DNA from: Anaerolineaceae bacterium
GTDB lineage: Bacteria > Chloroflexota > Anaerolineae > Aggregatilineales > Phototrophicaceae
NCBI GenBank assembly: GCA_028818375.1
Contig: JAPPOB010000010.1
Coordinates: 124,001-188,000, forward strand
Length of the DNA: 64,000 nt
Direction: 5' to 3'
In this document: one piece after another, positions 57,187-64,000 of the stretch
Layout: the number at the start of each line of letters is the position of its first letter
Numbering within the stretch: position 1 is the first letter of the stretch
Notes under the pieces: model-generated
What the model was told of the DNA's origin: nothing
What the model saw: only the letters and a program-made list of their open reading frames with translations
Databases searched by the model: none
Program-made: the position numbers and the translations under genes

Positions 57187-58406
57187 ATCGCAGCGCCGAA
57201 ACTGCAACATCCACACCGGATGCCCGCGGCTACTTCGGAGAGTACGGCGGTCGTTTCGTGCCTGAGACTCTGGTGCCCGCGCTTGACGAACTTGAAGCGG
57301 CATTCTCGGAGGCCATGGCGGACGAGAACTTCCTGCGACAGTTTGCACAATTGCAGGCCACATACACGGGCCGGCCCACGCCGCTGACCTACGCCTCGCG
57401 TCTTAGCGAGCATCTGGGTGGCGCGCGCATCTGGCTTAAACGAGAAGACCTGGCGCATACCGGGGCCCACAAGATCAACAACGCGATGGGGCAGGCCCTG
57501 CTGGCGCAACGCATGGGCAAGCGACGGATCGTGGCCGAGACCGGCGCCGGTCAGCACGGCGTCGCCAGCGCCACGGTTGCGGCGCTGCTGGGGCAGGACT
57601 GTCACGTCTACATGGGAAGCGTCGATATCGTGCGTCAGCAACCGAATGTTTTCCGCATGCGCCTGCTGGGGGCCGAGGTGATTCCGGTTGAGAGCGGCAG
57701 CCGTACGCTCAAAGACGCCATCAATGAGGCGATCCGCGACTGGGTCACCAACGTTCGGGATACCTTTTACTTACTTGGCTCGGCACTGGGGCCGCATCCC
57801 TACCCCTTGATGGTGCGGGAGTTTCAGAGCGTGATCGGTCTGGAAGCGCGGGAGCAAATGCTCGAAGCGAGCGGTCAACTGCCGGACGTCTGCGTGGCTT
57901 GCGTTGGCGGCGGCAGCAATGCCATCGGGCTGTTTCACGCTTTCCGCAATGACGAATCGGTCGATCTCATCGGGGTCGAGGCTGGTGGCCACGGCATTGC
58001 CAGCGGCGCACACGCTGCGCGCTTCGCTGATCCGTCGCTGGGACGGCCGGGCGTCCTGCACGGCACACGCTCCTTCGTGCTACAGAACCAGGACGGCCAG
58101 ATCATGAATACGCACAGCATTTCGGCAGGACTGGACTATGCCTCGGTTGGGCCGGAGCACGCCTGGCTACGCGCGGAAGAACGCGCCCATTACACCCTGG
58201 CGACGGACGAGGAAGCGCTGGCGGCCTTCCAGATGCTGAGCAGGTTGGAAGGTATCATTCCCGCTCTGGAGAGCGCGCACGCGGTCGCCGAGGCCATCAA
58301 AAGGGCGCCATCCATGCCGCGCGACTCCGTGATGCTGGTCAATTTGTCGGGGCGCGGCGACAAGGACCTTGACACCGTCATTCAGCAACTGGAGGGAGAG
58401 TTGTGA
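57183..58406 (+). CDS. trpB: Tryptophan synthase beta chain
   Basis: Condenses indole with serine using pyridoxal phosphate. About 407 residues with [15 protein letters not shown], the PLP Lys in [25 protein letters not shown] and the phosphate loop [11 protein letters not shown] 57183 gives an ATGA overlap with the Nudix gene and matches the coupling used elsewhere in the operon; ATG 57174 is an alternative three codons earlier. The stop overlaps the GTG of trpA. Confidence 0.96.
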   Translation: MNRSAETATSTPDARGYFGEYGGRFVPETLVPALDELEAAFSEAMADENFLRQFAQLQATYTGRPTPLTYASRLSEHLGGARIWLKREDLAHTGAHKINNAMGQALLAQRMGKRRIVAETGAGQHGVASATVAALLGQDCHVYMGSVDIVRQQPNVFRMRLLGAEVIPVESGSRTLKDAINEAIRDWVTNVRDTFYLLGSALGPHPYPLMVREFQSVIGLEAREQMLEASGQLPDVCVACVGGGSNAIGLFHAFRNDESVDLIGVEAGGHGIASGAHAARFADPSLGRPGVLHGTRSFVLQNQDGQIMNTHSISAGLDYASVGPEHAWLRAEERAHYTLATDEEALAAFQMLSRLEGIIPALESAHAVAEAIKRAPSMPRDSVMLVNLSGRGDKDLDTVIQQLEGEL

Positions 58407-59197
58407 GGGGTTTGCACGCGCTGAAGGCCATGTTTGCCAACGCGGATGAACAGCGGCGCCCGGCCTTCCTGCCCTACTATCCGGTGGGTTATCCGGACCT
58501 GGAGAGTTCGCTGGATGCAATCGTTGCCATGTCCCGCGCCGGTGTGGATGGCTTTGAGATCGGCATTCCCTTCAGCGATCCGCTGGCGGATGGCCCGACC
58601 ATCCAGGCGGCGACTCAACGATCGCTTGAGCAGGGCACGACCGTGCGCGATTGTGTGGCCGCCGTGCGCAGCTTGCGCGAACGCGGCGTTGACCAGCCCC
58701 TGTTGCTGATGGGTTACCTCAATCCGTTATTGGCCTACGGCGTCGAAGAATTTGTGGCCGACATCCGTGAAGCCGGCGCCGATGGGCTGCTGGTGCCCGA
58801 TCTTCCTCCGGACGAGGGTCAGACTTTCTGCGACATTTGTGAGCGGGCCGAAATGGCCCTGGTTTTCTTTCTGGCGCCAACAAGTGACGCGCATCGCATC
58901 CGGCTGGTCGACGAGCATTCAACCGGCTTTATCTATTGTGTCTCGCTTACCGGCGTCACCGGCGAGCGGGACGCCTTGCCCCGGGACCTGCAGGAATTTA
59001 TTGCGCGGGTGCGAGCCGGCGCGCGAAACCGGCTCGTGCTTGGTTTCGGCATCAGCACGCCAGGGCAAGCGAGGCAAATGAAGGGGCTGGTGGATGGCTT
59101 CGTTGTCGGCAGCGCTCTGGTTCGTGCCGGAGGAGATGGGCCGGCGGCGACGGGCGCGCTGGCCGCATCGTTGCGCGCTTCTCTTGACCGGGAATAG
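58403..59197 (+). CDS. trpA: Tryptophan synthase alpha chain
   Basis: Cleaves indole-glycerol phosphate to indole. The 264-residue barrel has [11 protein letters not shown], the catalytic Glu in [16 protein letters not shown] and the Asp region around [11 protein letters not shown], plus [10 protein letters not shown]. The start is GTG 58403, overlapping trpB by four bases. This is the last gene of the trp operon; no terminator is seen between it and the next promoter 23 bases downstream, so read-through into the aro leader is likely. Confidence 0.96.
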   Translation: MRGLHALKAMFANADEQRRPAFLPYYPVGYPDLESSLDAIVAMSRAGVDGFEIGIPFSDPLADGPTIQAATQRSLEQGTTVRDCVAAVRSLRERGVDQPLLLMGYLNPLLAYGVEEFVADIREAGADGLLVPDLPPDEGQTFCDICERAEMALVFFLAPTSDAHRIRLVDEHSTGFIYCVSLTGVTGERDALPRDLQEFIARVRAGARNRLVLGFGISTPGQARQMKGLVDGFVVGSALVRAGGDGPAATGALAASLRASLDRE

Positions 59198-59219
59198 TCA
59201 TTCTTCGCTGACGACGTTG

Positions 59220-59248
59220 TTGACAGTCATCGGTAGCCTTGCTATCAT
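59220..59248 (+). promoter_or_regulatory. Promoter of the aroH-aroC operon
   Basis: A consensus TTGACA lies 17 bases before TATCAT, which carries the extended TGC element (TGCTATCAT). Transcription should begin near 59255, more than 200 bases before aroH. Confidence 0.8.
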
Positions 59249-59259
59249 CCTGCCGTCCG

Positions 59260-59280
59260 ATGAGTGGTCATCAGCCATGA
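59260..59280 (+). CDS. Possible six-residue upstream reading frame
   Basis: ATG 59260 encodes MSGHQP and a stop codon that overlaps the leader-peptide ATG as ATGA. It lies about five bases after the predicted transcription start, so ribosomes could enter nearly leaderless and re-start on the leader peptide. This is suggestive only. Confidence 0.3.
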   Translation: MSGHQP

Positions 59281-59360
59281 TTAACCGCTTCGCAGCGGCA
59301 GTCCAGTTTTATTACCCTTCCTGTGAAGTGAGTGGGGTGCTGCGCGCCAGCATCCGGTGA
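59277..59360 (+). CDS. Leader peptide with a Phe-Tyr-Tyr run
   Basis: A 27-codon frame ending at TGA 59358. It carries Phe at codon 5 and the run Phe-Tyr-Tyr at codons 11-13 (TTT TAT TAC, 59307-59315), and no Trp. The frame lies between a strong promoter and an intrinsic terminator, as in pheA-type attenuator leaders. The ribosome-binding sequence is weak; coupling to the short upstream frame is possible. Stop codon and terminal codons overlap the RNA segments that compete with the terminator. Confidence 0.6.
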   Translation: MINRFAAAVQFYYPSCEVSGVLRASIR

Positions 59361-59418
59361 GGCGGACCACAAACCAGGGATCCTCCAGGCGCAGGGCACA
59401 GGCTCCGCGCTCTTTTTT
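59335..59418 (+). promoter_or_regulatory. Attenuator of the aro operon: competing hairpins and terminator
   Basis: Segments visible: (P) GGGTGCTG (59335-59342) pairs with CAGCATCC (59348-59355); (A) GTGC+TGCGC (59337-59345) can instead pair with GCGCA+GCAC in 59389-59399, which contains the terminator's 5' arm; (X) GAGGCGGA (59359-59366) can pair with TCCGC+CTC (59404-59412), the terminator's 3' arm; (R) CGCAGC (59291-59296) can pair with GCTGCG (59339-59344). Which of these dominates during translation is not resolved here; P in particular competes with A. Confidence 0.6.
59388..59418 (+). terminator. Attenuator terminator upstream of aroH
   Basis: GGCGCAGGGC (59388-59397) and GCTCCGCGCT (59402-59411) form ten positions with one A-C mismatch and two G-U pairs around a four-base loop, followed by six T at 59413-59418. 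It stands 50 bases before the aroH start. Confidence 0.8.
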
Positions 59419-59468
59419 GTTGTGGCTGGGGTTGACAAGGATTCATGTAGGTCGTTGGGAGAGTTGCC

Positions 59469-59837
59469 ATGATGCTCCGAGGACTGCGCGGCGCGACTAC
59501 GGCGAATGAAAACACCGAGGAAGCGATTCTGGGCGCCACACGTGAATTGCTGACCACCATGATTGAGACCAACGGCGTCAGGGAAAACGAGGTTGCCAGC
59601 ATCCTGTTTTCCAGCACCTCGGACCTGACGGCCGCCTTTCCTGCGCGGGCCGCGCGAGATCTCGGCTGGGAGAAGGTGGCGTTTATGGGTACTCAGGAAC
59701 TGGACGTGCCCCATGGGCTGGACCGCTGTATCCGCGTGCTGATTCACTGGAACACGGTCAAGGGGATTACTGGTCTGCAGCACATATATTTGCATGGCGC
59801 CAAAGTGCTGAGGCCGGATTGGACCGACGGAAAGTGA
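59469..59837 (+). CDS. aroH: Chorismate mutase, AroH type
   Basis: Converts chorismate to prephenate, the branch toward Phe and Tyr. The 122-residue protein matches the trimeric AroH family: MMLRGLRGATTANENTEEAI at the start (active-site Arg), STSDLTAAFPARAARDLGW, the Glu of GTQELDV and the Arg in GLDRCIRVL. ATG 59469 has GGGAGAG five bases upstream. It lies directly behind the Phe/Tyr attenuator and immediately before tyrA, so its product feeds the next enzyme. Confidence 0.95.
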   Translation: MMLRGLRGATTANENTEEAILGATRELLTTMIETNGVRENEVASILFSSTSDLTAAFPARAARDLGWEKVAFMGTQELDVPHGLDRCIRVLIHWNTVKGITGLQHIYLHGAKVLRPDWTDGK

Positions 59838-59845
59838 GCTTGGCT

Positions 59846-60772
59846 ATGGAATCGCAAATGCCGGATGCCGAAAGCGCGATCGTCACCGGCTTTCATTGTC
59901 GTCAGTTGACGGTCGTTGGACTGGGCCTGATGGGTGGTTCGCTGGCGCTGGCGCTTCGGCCCCACGCCGGGGTGGTCGTCGGCGTGGAGGTAGATGCTTC
60001 CGCCCGTCAACTGGCGCTGGAGCGGAATATCGTCCACGAGGCGACCGCTGACCTTCGCGAAGGCGTGGCCGATGCCGACGTCGTCGTGTTGGCGGCACCG
60101 GTGCGCAGCATCATCGACATGCTTGAACAGCGCCTGGGGACCTACATGCGCTCCAATACGCTATTGCTGGACTTGGGCAGCACCAAGCAGAGCATCAATC
60201 GCGCGATGCGTGAGTTGCCCATCGGCATCCTCGCCGTGGGCGGCCATCCGATGACAGGGCGCGAATCGAGTGGCGCCGGCGACAGCGACCCCGACATGTT
60301 TCGCAATCGACCCTTTGTCCTCTGTCCCAACCGCCGTACGACGCCTTCGGCCCTGCTGCGCGCGCGCGCTTTGGTTGAGGCCCTCGGCGCGCTTCCCATC
60401 GAAATGGACGCCGGGCGACACGATCGGGTCGTCGCAGCTATCAGCCATCTGCCCTATTTGTTGAGCACGGCGCTGGTGGCAACGGTGGCCAACGAGGGAG
60501 AAAACGACGAGGCTGTCTGGGACCTGGCTGCCGGTGGATTTCGGGACATGTCCCGACTGGCCGGCAGTGACGTTCGCATGATGGGTGACATTCTCAGCAC
60601 CAATACCCAGGCGGTAGCGACTCTTTTGGCCATGTTTCGTATGCAACTGGCCCAGCTGGAAGCCATGTTGATATCCCGCGATGATCAGCGTCTGACCGCC
60701 ACCTTGCGACCCATCAGCGAATCGCGGCGGGAATGGACGGCAGGCAACGGAGCGCGTCATGCCCAACCCTGA
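59846..60772 (+). CDS. tyrA: Prephenate dehydrogenase
   Basis: Oxidises prephenate (or arogenate) toward tyrosine with NAD(P). The Rossmann motif is VVGLGLMGGSLALAL, followed by DLGSTKQSINRAM, GGHPMTGRESSGA and ISHLPYLLSTAL, standard for TyrA. Start choice is between ATG 59846 and GTG 59834, which would give a GTGA overlap with aroH; both leave the NAD-binding motif intact. There is no C-terminal ACT domain, so end-product feedback through that module is absent. It overlaps aroA by 14 bases. Confidence 0.93.
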   Translation: MESQMPDAESAIVTGFHCRQLTVVGLGLMGGSLALALRPHAGVVVGVEVDASARQLALERNIVHEATADLREGVADADVVVLAAPVRSIIDMLEQRLGTYMRSNTLLLDLGSTKQSINRAMRELPIGILAVGGHPMTGRESSGAGDSDPDMFRNRPFVLCPNRRTTPSALLRARALVEALGALPIEMDAGRHDRVVAAISHLPYLLSTALVATVANEGENDEAVWDLAAGGFRDMSRLAGSDVRMMGDILSTNTQAVATLLAMFRMQLAQLEAMLISRDDQRLTATLRPISESRREWTAGNGARHAQP

Positions 60773-62075
60773 ATCTACCTGCCTGGTCGTACAGACCTCG
60801 CAAGACCTGCGGGGCACGACCTCCGTCCCCGGCGACAAGTCCATTTCCCACCGTGCAGTGATGCTCGCAGCGCTGGCCGAAGGCACGTCCACCGTGCGCG
60901 ACTGGCTGGCAGCGGGCGATACCGAAGCGACCTTGCGCAGCGTCAGGGCGCTTGGCGTGCGTGTCGAGCGTCCCGCACCTGATGAACTTCACGTCCATGG
61001 CCGCGGGATTTTGCAGGCAGCGGCGAAGCCGCTGGATTTCGCCAATGCCGGGACCGGCATTCGCCTGATGACGGGCATCATGGTGGGTCAACCCTTCGCT
61101 TCCGTGCTTGATGGCAGCCCACAGCTGCGTCGCCGGCCCATGAAACGCATCATCACGCCCCTGGCGCGGATGGGGGCCGACATCAGCGGCGGGGAGGGCA
61201 GGGCTCCACTGCGTATCCGACCGGCAGCGCTGCGCGGCATTCGCTACGAGATGCCTGTCGCCAGTGCCCAGGTCAAGAGTGCCGTCTTGCTGGCGGGCCT
61301 GTTCGCGAAGGGAGTGACGACTGTCGTTGAACCGGGGCCGACCCGTGACCACAGTGAGTGCATGTTGCTCGCGGCGGGGGTCGACGTGCGGGCTGAAGAA
61401 GGGGTTGTCACCTTGAAGCCACCAACAGGGTTGCGTCCGCTGGATTTCCACGTGCCGGGCGACTTTTCTTCCGCGGCCTTTCTGCTGGTGGCGGCGGCGA
61501 CAGCGGCGGGGAGCGAGGTCCGCCTGACGGGTATCAATCTCAATCCGACCCGCACCGGTCTGCTGGATGCGCTTCGCATGATGGGGGCGGACATTCAGGT
61601 CAGCGAGGCCGGGACGGAAGCCGGAGAACCGGCCGGCACCCTTACGGTGAAACAGCGGCCATTGCGCGGAGTCGAAATCGGCGGGGACATGGTCGTGCGC
61701 ATGATCGATGAATTCCCCGCGCTGATGGTGGCCGCCCTTTGTGCCGAGGGCCGCACGACCGTGCGCGACGCCAGCGAATTGCGTCTGAAGGAGACCGACC
61801 GGCTGTCGGTCATGACCAAGGAATTGCGACGGCTGGGGACTTCAATCGAGGAAAGGGACGATGGCTTTGTCATTGAAGGGCCTCAGACGCTGCAGGGCGC
61901 GAACCTGGACGGCCATGACGACCATCGCATCGCCATGAGTCTGACCCTGGCGGGGTTGCTGGCGCGCGGCCAGACGCGGCTGCATGATGCGGAATGTATC
62001 GCGGATTCTTTCCCCGGTTTCGCCGAGACCCTGCGATCGCTTGGCGCCCGCGTGGCTACCGCGCTGGACGTGTGA
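60759..62075 (+). CDS. aroA: 3-phosphoshikimate 1-carboxyvinyltransferase (EPSP synthase)
   Basis: Joins phosphoenolpyruvate to shikimate 3-phosphate. The 438-residue protein has VPGDKSISHRAVMLAALAEG, ANAGTGIRLMTG and LKETDRLSVM, with DGHDDHRIAMSL near the end. The loop that is usually G-D/E-x-S-L-x-x-RPM reads DGSPQLRRRPMKRI, so Ser stands where the acidic residue is common. ATG 60759 has GGAG five bases upstream. Confidence 0.95.
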   Translation: MPNPESTCLVVQTSQDLRGTTSVPGDKSISHRAVMLAALAEGTSTVRDWLAAGDTEATLRSVRALGVRVERPAPDELHVHGRGILQAAAKPLDFANAGTGIRLMTGIMVGQPFASVLDGSPQLRRRPMKRIITPLARMGADISGGEGRAPLRIRPAALRGIRYEMPVASAQVKSAVLLAGLFAKGVTTVVEPGPTRDHSECMLLAAGVDVRAEEGVVTLKPPTGLRPLDFHVPGDFSSAAFLLVAAATAAGSEVRLTGINLNPTRTGLLDALRMMGADIQVSEAGTEAGEPAGTLTVKQRPLRGVEIGGDMVVRMIDEFPALMVAALCAEGRTTVRDASELRLKETDRLSVMTKELRRLGTSIEERDDGFVIEGPQTLQGANLDGHDDHRIAMSLTLAGLLARGQTRLHDAECIADSFPGFAETLRSLGARVATALDV

Positions 62076-62124
62076 AAATGGGTCGCGACCAACTGATATA
62101 CTGCCTTGACAGGGAGGCACGCTC

Positions 62125-62967
62125 TTGCAGCACAAGGTTGGCGTCATCGGGTGGCCGGTAGAGCATAGCGTAAGCCCGCAAATGCACAACGCCGCCCTGA
62201 AGGCGGTGGGGCTGGCGGACTGGCGTTACGAGCGAATCGCCATCCCGCCGGACATCGTGGGGCACAGCCTGCGCACGCTGCGAGACGAAGGCGGATTCCT
62301 TGGACTGAATGTGACCGTGCCGCACAAACAGGCCGTATTGCCCCATGTGCGACCGGATGAAGTCGCGCTGGCGCTGGGGGCGGTCAACACCATCGATTTC
62401 CGCGACAACAGCGCGACCAACACCGATCACATCGGACTGATCGATGACCTGCACGCCCACGGCGTGGAGCTGGCAGGAGCCCGCGCGTTGGTGCTGGGCG
62501 CCGGCGGATCGGCGCGCGCAGCCGTCTATGGCCTCAAGCAGGCCGGCGCTGACGTAACCGTGGTCAATCGCACAGAGTCCCGGGCAAGCGCCATGTTGGC
62601 GCACCTGAGGAGGACTGCGGACATCAGGGATGTCACGCTGCTCACGCTGGAACAGGCCGCCAGAATTGAACTGTCGCTGGTAATCAACTGCACGTCGCTG
62701 GGTATGTGGCCCCATGGAGATAGTTGCCCCTGGCCAGCCTCCATCCCTTTCCCCGCCGGCGCCACGGGATACGATCTGGTCTACCGGCCGCGCCGTACCC
62801 GCTTCATGGAACTGGTTGAGACCAGTGGCGGTCGCGCCATCGGCGGCCTTGGGATGCTCGTGCGACAGGGCGCGGCGTCATTCGCCATCTGGACGGGCCT
62901 TCAGGCTGACGTCGACGTCATGTACGACGCAGCGGAAGCGGCACTACCCAATGACGATGAGTCCTGA
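62125..62967 (+). CDS. aroE: Shikimate dehydrogenase
   Basis: Reduces 3-dehydroshikimate with NADPH. The 280-residue protein has VGVIGWPVEHSVSPQMHNAA, the catalytic Lys in LNVTVPHKQA, GAVNTI, the Rossmann loop VLGAGGSARAAVYGL and the NADP-type VVNRTESRA. The start is a TTG at 62125 with the strong AGGGAGG eight bases before it. It follows aroA by 49 bases. Confidence 0.95.
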   Translation: MQHKVGVIGWPVEHSVSPQMHNAALKAVGLADWRYERIAIPPDIVGHSLRTLRDEGGFLGLNVTVPHKQAVLPHVRPDEVALALGAVNTIDFRDNSATNTDHIGLIDDLHAHGVELAGARALVLGAGGSARAAVYGLKQAGADVTVVNRTESRASAMLAHLRRTADIRDVTLLTLEQAARIELSLVINCTSLGMWPHGDSCPWPASIPFPAGATGYDLVYRPRRTRFMELVETSGGRAIGGLGMLVRQGAASFAIWTGLQADVDVMYDAAEAALPNDDES

Positions 62968-62984
62968 CGCCCGGGAGTGAGATC

Positions 62985-64000
62985 ATGATCAGATACCTGA
63001 CGGCGGGCGAGAGTCACGGCCCGCAAATCGACGCCATCGTCGATGGCGTGCCGGCCGGCCTGGCGCTGTCCGCGGAGGACATCGATCGTCAACTCTTCAG
63101 GCGCCAGCAGGGCTACGGCGCCGGTGGACGCATGAGCATCGAGAAAGACCGCGTGCGAATCAGCGCGGGCAGGATGAACGGTCTGACAACCGGAGCGCCG
63201 ATAGCCCTTTCGGTCAGAAATCGCGACTGGCGCAACTGGCGCGAGCGCGACGTGAAACCCATGACCACTCCGCGACCGGGACACGCAGACCTTACCGGCG
63301 CCATCAAGTACGGCCATCGTGAATTGCGCCTCTCCCTGGAGCGCGCCAGCGCCCGCGAAACGACCATGCGCGTGGCGGTGGGGGCCATTTGCCGAAGATT
63401 GCTGGCGGAGTTTGGCATTGTCATCGGCGGGTACATCACGCGGATTGGCGCTGTGGAACTGGAACTGGCAGACGAGTGGCCGGTGGACTATGTAGCGCGC
63501 TTTCGGGAAGCCGAGGCCAACGACGTGCGGTGCCCCGACGAGGGCGTGGCGGCGCGCATGCACGAAGAGATTCGCCAGGCGATCATCGACAAGGACACAC
63601 TGGGCGGCATTATGGAGCTGGTTGCGCTCAACGTGCCGCCTGGGCTGGGCAGTTACGTGCAGCATGACCGACGCCTGGATTCACGAATCGTTGGCGCCAT
63701 GGTTGGCATCCATGCGATGAAGGGCGCCGAGATTGGCAGTGCCTTCGAGAATTCGTCAAGGCGCGGAACGCAGGTCCATGACGAAATTACGTTGGCAGAA
63801 GACGGGGATTCCCTGACGCGCCGCAGCAACCGGGCGGGCGGGATCGAGGGGGGCATTTCGACCGGTGAGCCCATCGTGGCGCGCGTGGCCATGAAACCCA
63901 TCTCCACAGTTCTGAGAGGCTTTGCTTCGATAAACCTGGCCAGTGGCGAAGCGGAAGCCACGACCTATGAACGCAGCGACTTTTGCGCCCTGCCGCGCGC
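62985..64000 (+). CDS. aroC: Chorismate synthase, cut by window end
   Basis: Forms chorismate from EPSP with reduced FMN. The frame is open to the last base, giving 338 residues of a usual 360-400. The start MIRYLTAGESHGP is the family signature, with RRQQGYGAGGRM, TTPRPGHADLTGAIKYGHRE and ASARETTMRVAVGAI following. ATG 62985 has GGGAGTGAG eight bases upstream. The gene completes an aroH-tyrA-aroA-aroE-aroC operon that makes chorismate and its Tyr branch. Its 3' end is outside the window. Confidence 0.96.
   Translation, partial: MIRYLTAGESHGPQIDAIVDGVPAGLALSAEDIDRQLFRRQQGYGAGGRMSIEKDRVRISAGRMNGLTTGAPIALSVRNRDWRNWRERDVKPMTTPRPGHADLTGAIKYGHRELRLSLERASARETTMRVAVGAICRRLLAEFGIVIGGYITRIGAVELELADEWPVDYVARFREAEANDVRCPDEGVAARMHEEIRQAIIDKDTLGGIMELVALNVPPGLGSYVQHDRRLDSRIVGAMVGIHAMKGAEIGSAFENSSRRGTQVHDEITLAEDGDSLTRRSNRAGGIEGGISTGEPIVARVAMKPISTVLRGFASINLASGEAEATTYERSDFCALPR

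Overview
The window is one contiguous piece of a GC-rich bacterial chromosome with tightly packed core genes, many joined by 1-8 base overlaps (ATGA, GTGA, TGATG). I see no insertion sequence, integrase, phage gene, CRISPR array or rRNA. The combination of a transcriptional T-box for tryptophan, a type-2 (eukaryote-like) isoleucyl-tRNA synthetase, a YidC without the large periplasmic domain, PspC, LytR-CpsA-Psr and PucR proteins suggests a Chloroflexota-like lineage. That placement is an inference and is not proven by the sequence alone.

Layout. 1-10366: the 3' part of carB, hpt and a CCA-type nucleotidyltransferase run rightward and meet a leftward cluster (TPR protein, uroporphyrinogen-decarboxylase-like protein, rsmD). 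A rightward chain follows: two GNAT acetyltransferases, an AlaX editing protein, an unknown protein and two membrane TPR proteins. 10367-15552: ileS with a structured leader, then a PucR-type regulator. 15567-22482 (leftward): a small PspC protein, a large glutamate synthase and a second PucR regulator. 22679-26230: pfkA converges on a three-gene cassette of unknown function. 26301-32572: the rpmH-rnpA-yidD-(beta-propeller lipoprotein)-yidC-jag cluster, ending in a PfkB-type kinase and an amidohydrolase. 32557-38822: uvrB (leftward), two CAT-anticodon tRNAs (initiator plus another) and a tandem pair of dynamin-like GTPases. 38828-46634: histone-deacetylase-fold protein, membrane glycosyltransferase, small membrane protein, aspS, aquaporin, LCP protein and a lipoate-ligase-like protein. 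46723-50786: polX-ligA, a leftward repair pair. 50838-64000: a long block for aromatic amino acids.

The aromatic block is the most interesting part. A trp operon (trpE-G-D-C-[B3/B4-domain protein]-F-[Nudix]-B-A) sits behind a textbook transcriptional T-box whose proposed specifier is UGG. Directly after trpA a second strong promoter drives aroH-tyrA-aroA-aroE-aroC. Its leader contains a 27-codon reading frame with a Phe-Tyr-Tyr run, several mutually exclusive pairings and an intrinsic terminator. This looks like a ribosome-dependent Phe/Tyr attenuator. Two mechanistically different sensors, uncharged tRNA-Trp and leader-peptide translation, would then control consecutive branches of one pathway. 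Other points worth checking are an altered GXHH signature in IleRS, an SD-sequestering leader in front of ileS, unusual active-site residues in RsmD and AlaX, an insert in LigA, and two genes that probably start at their own transcription start site.
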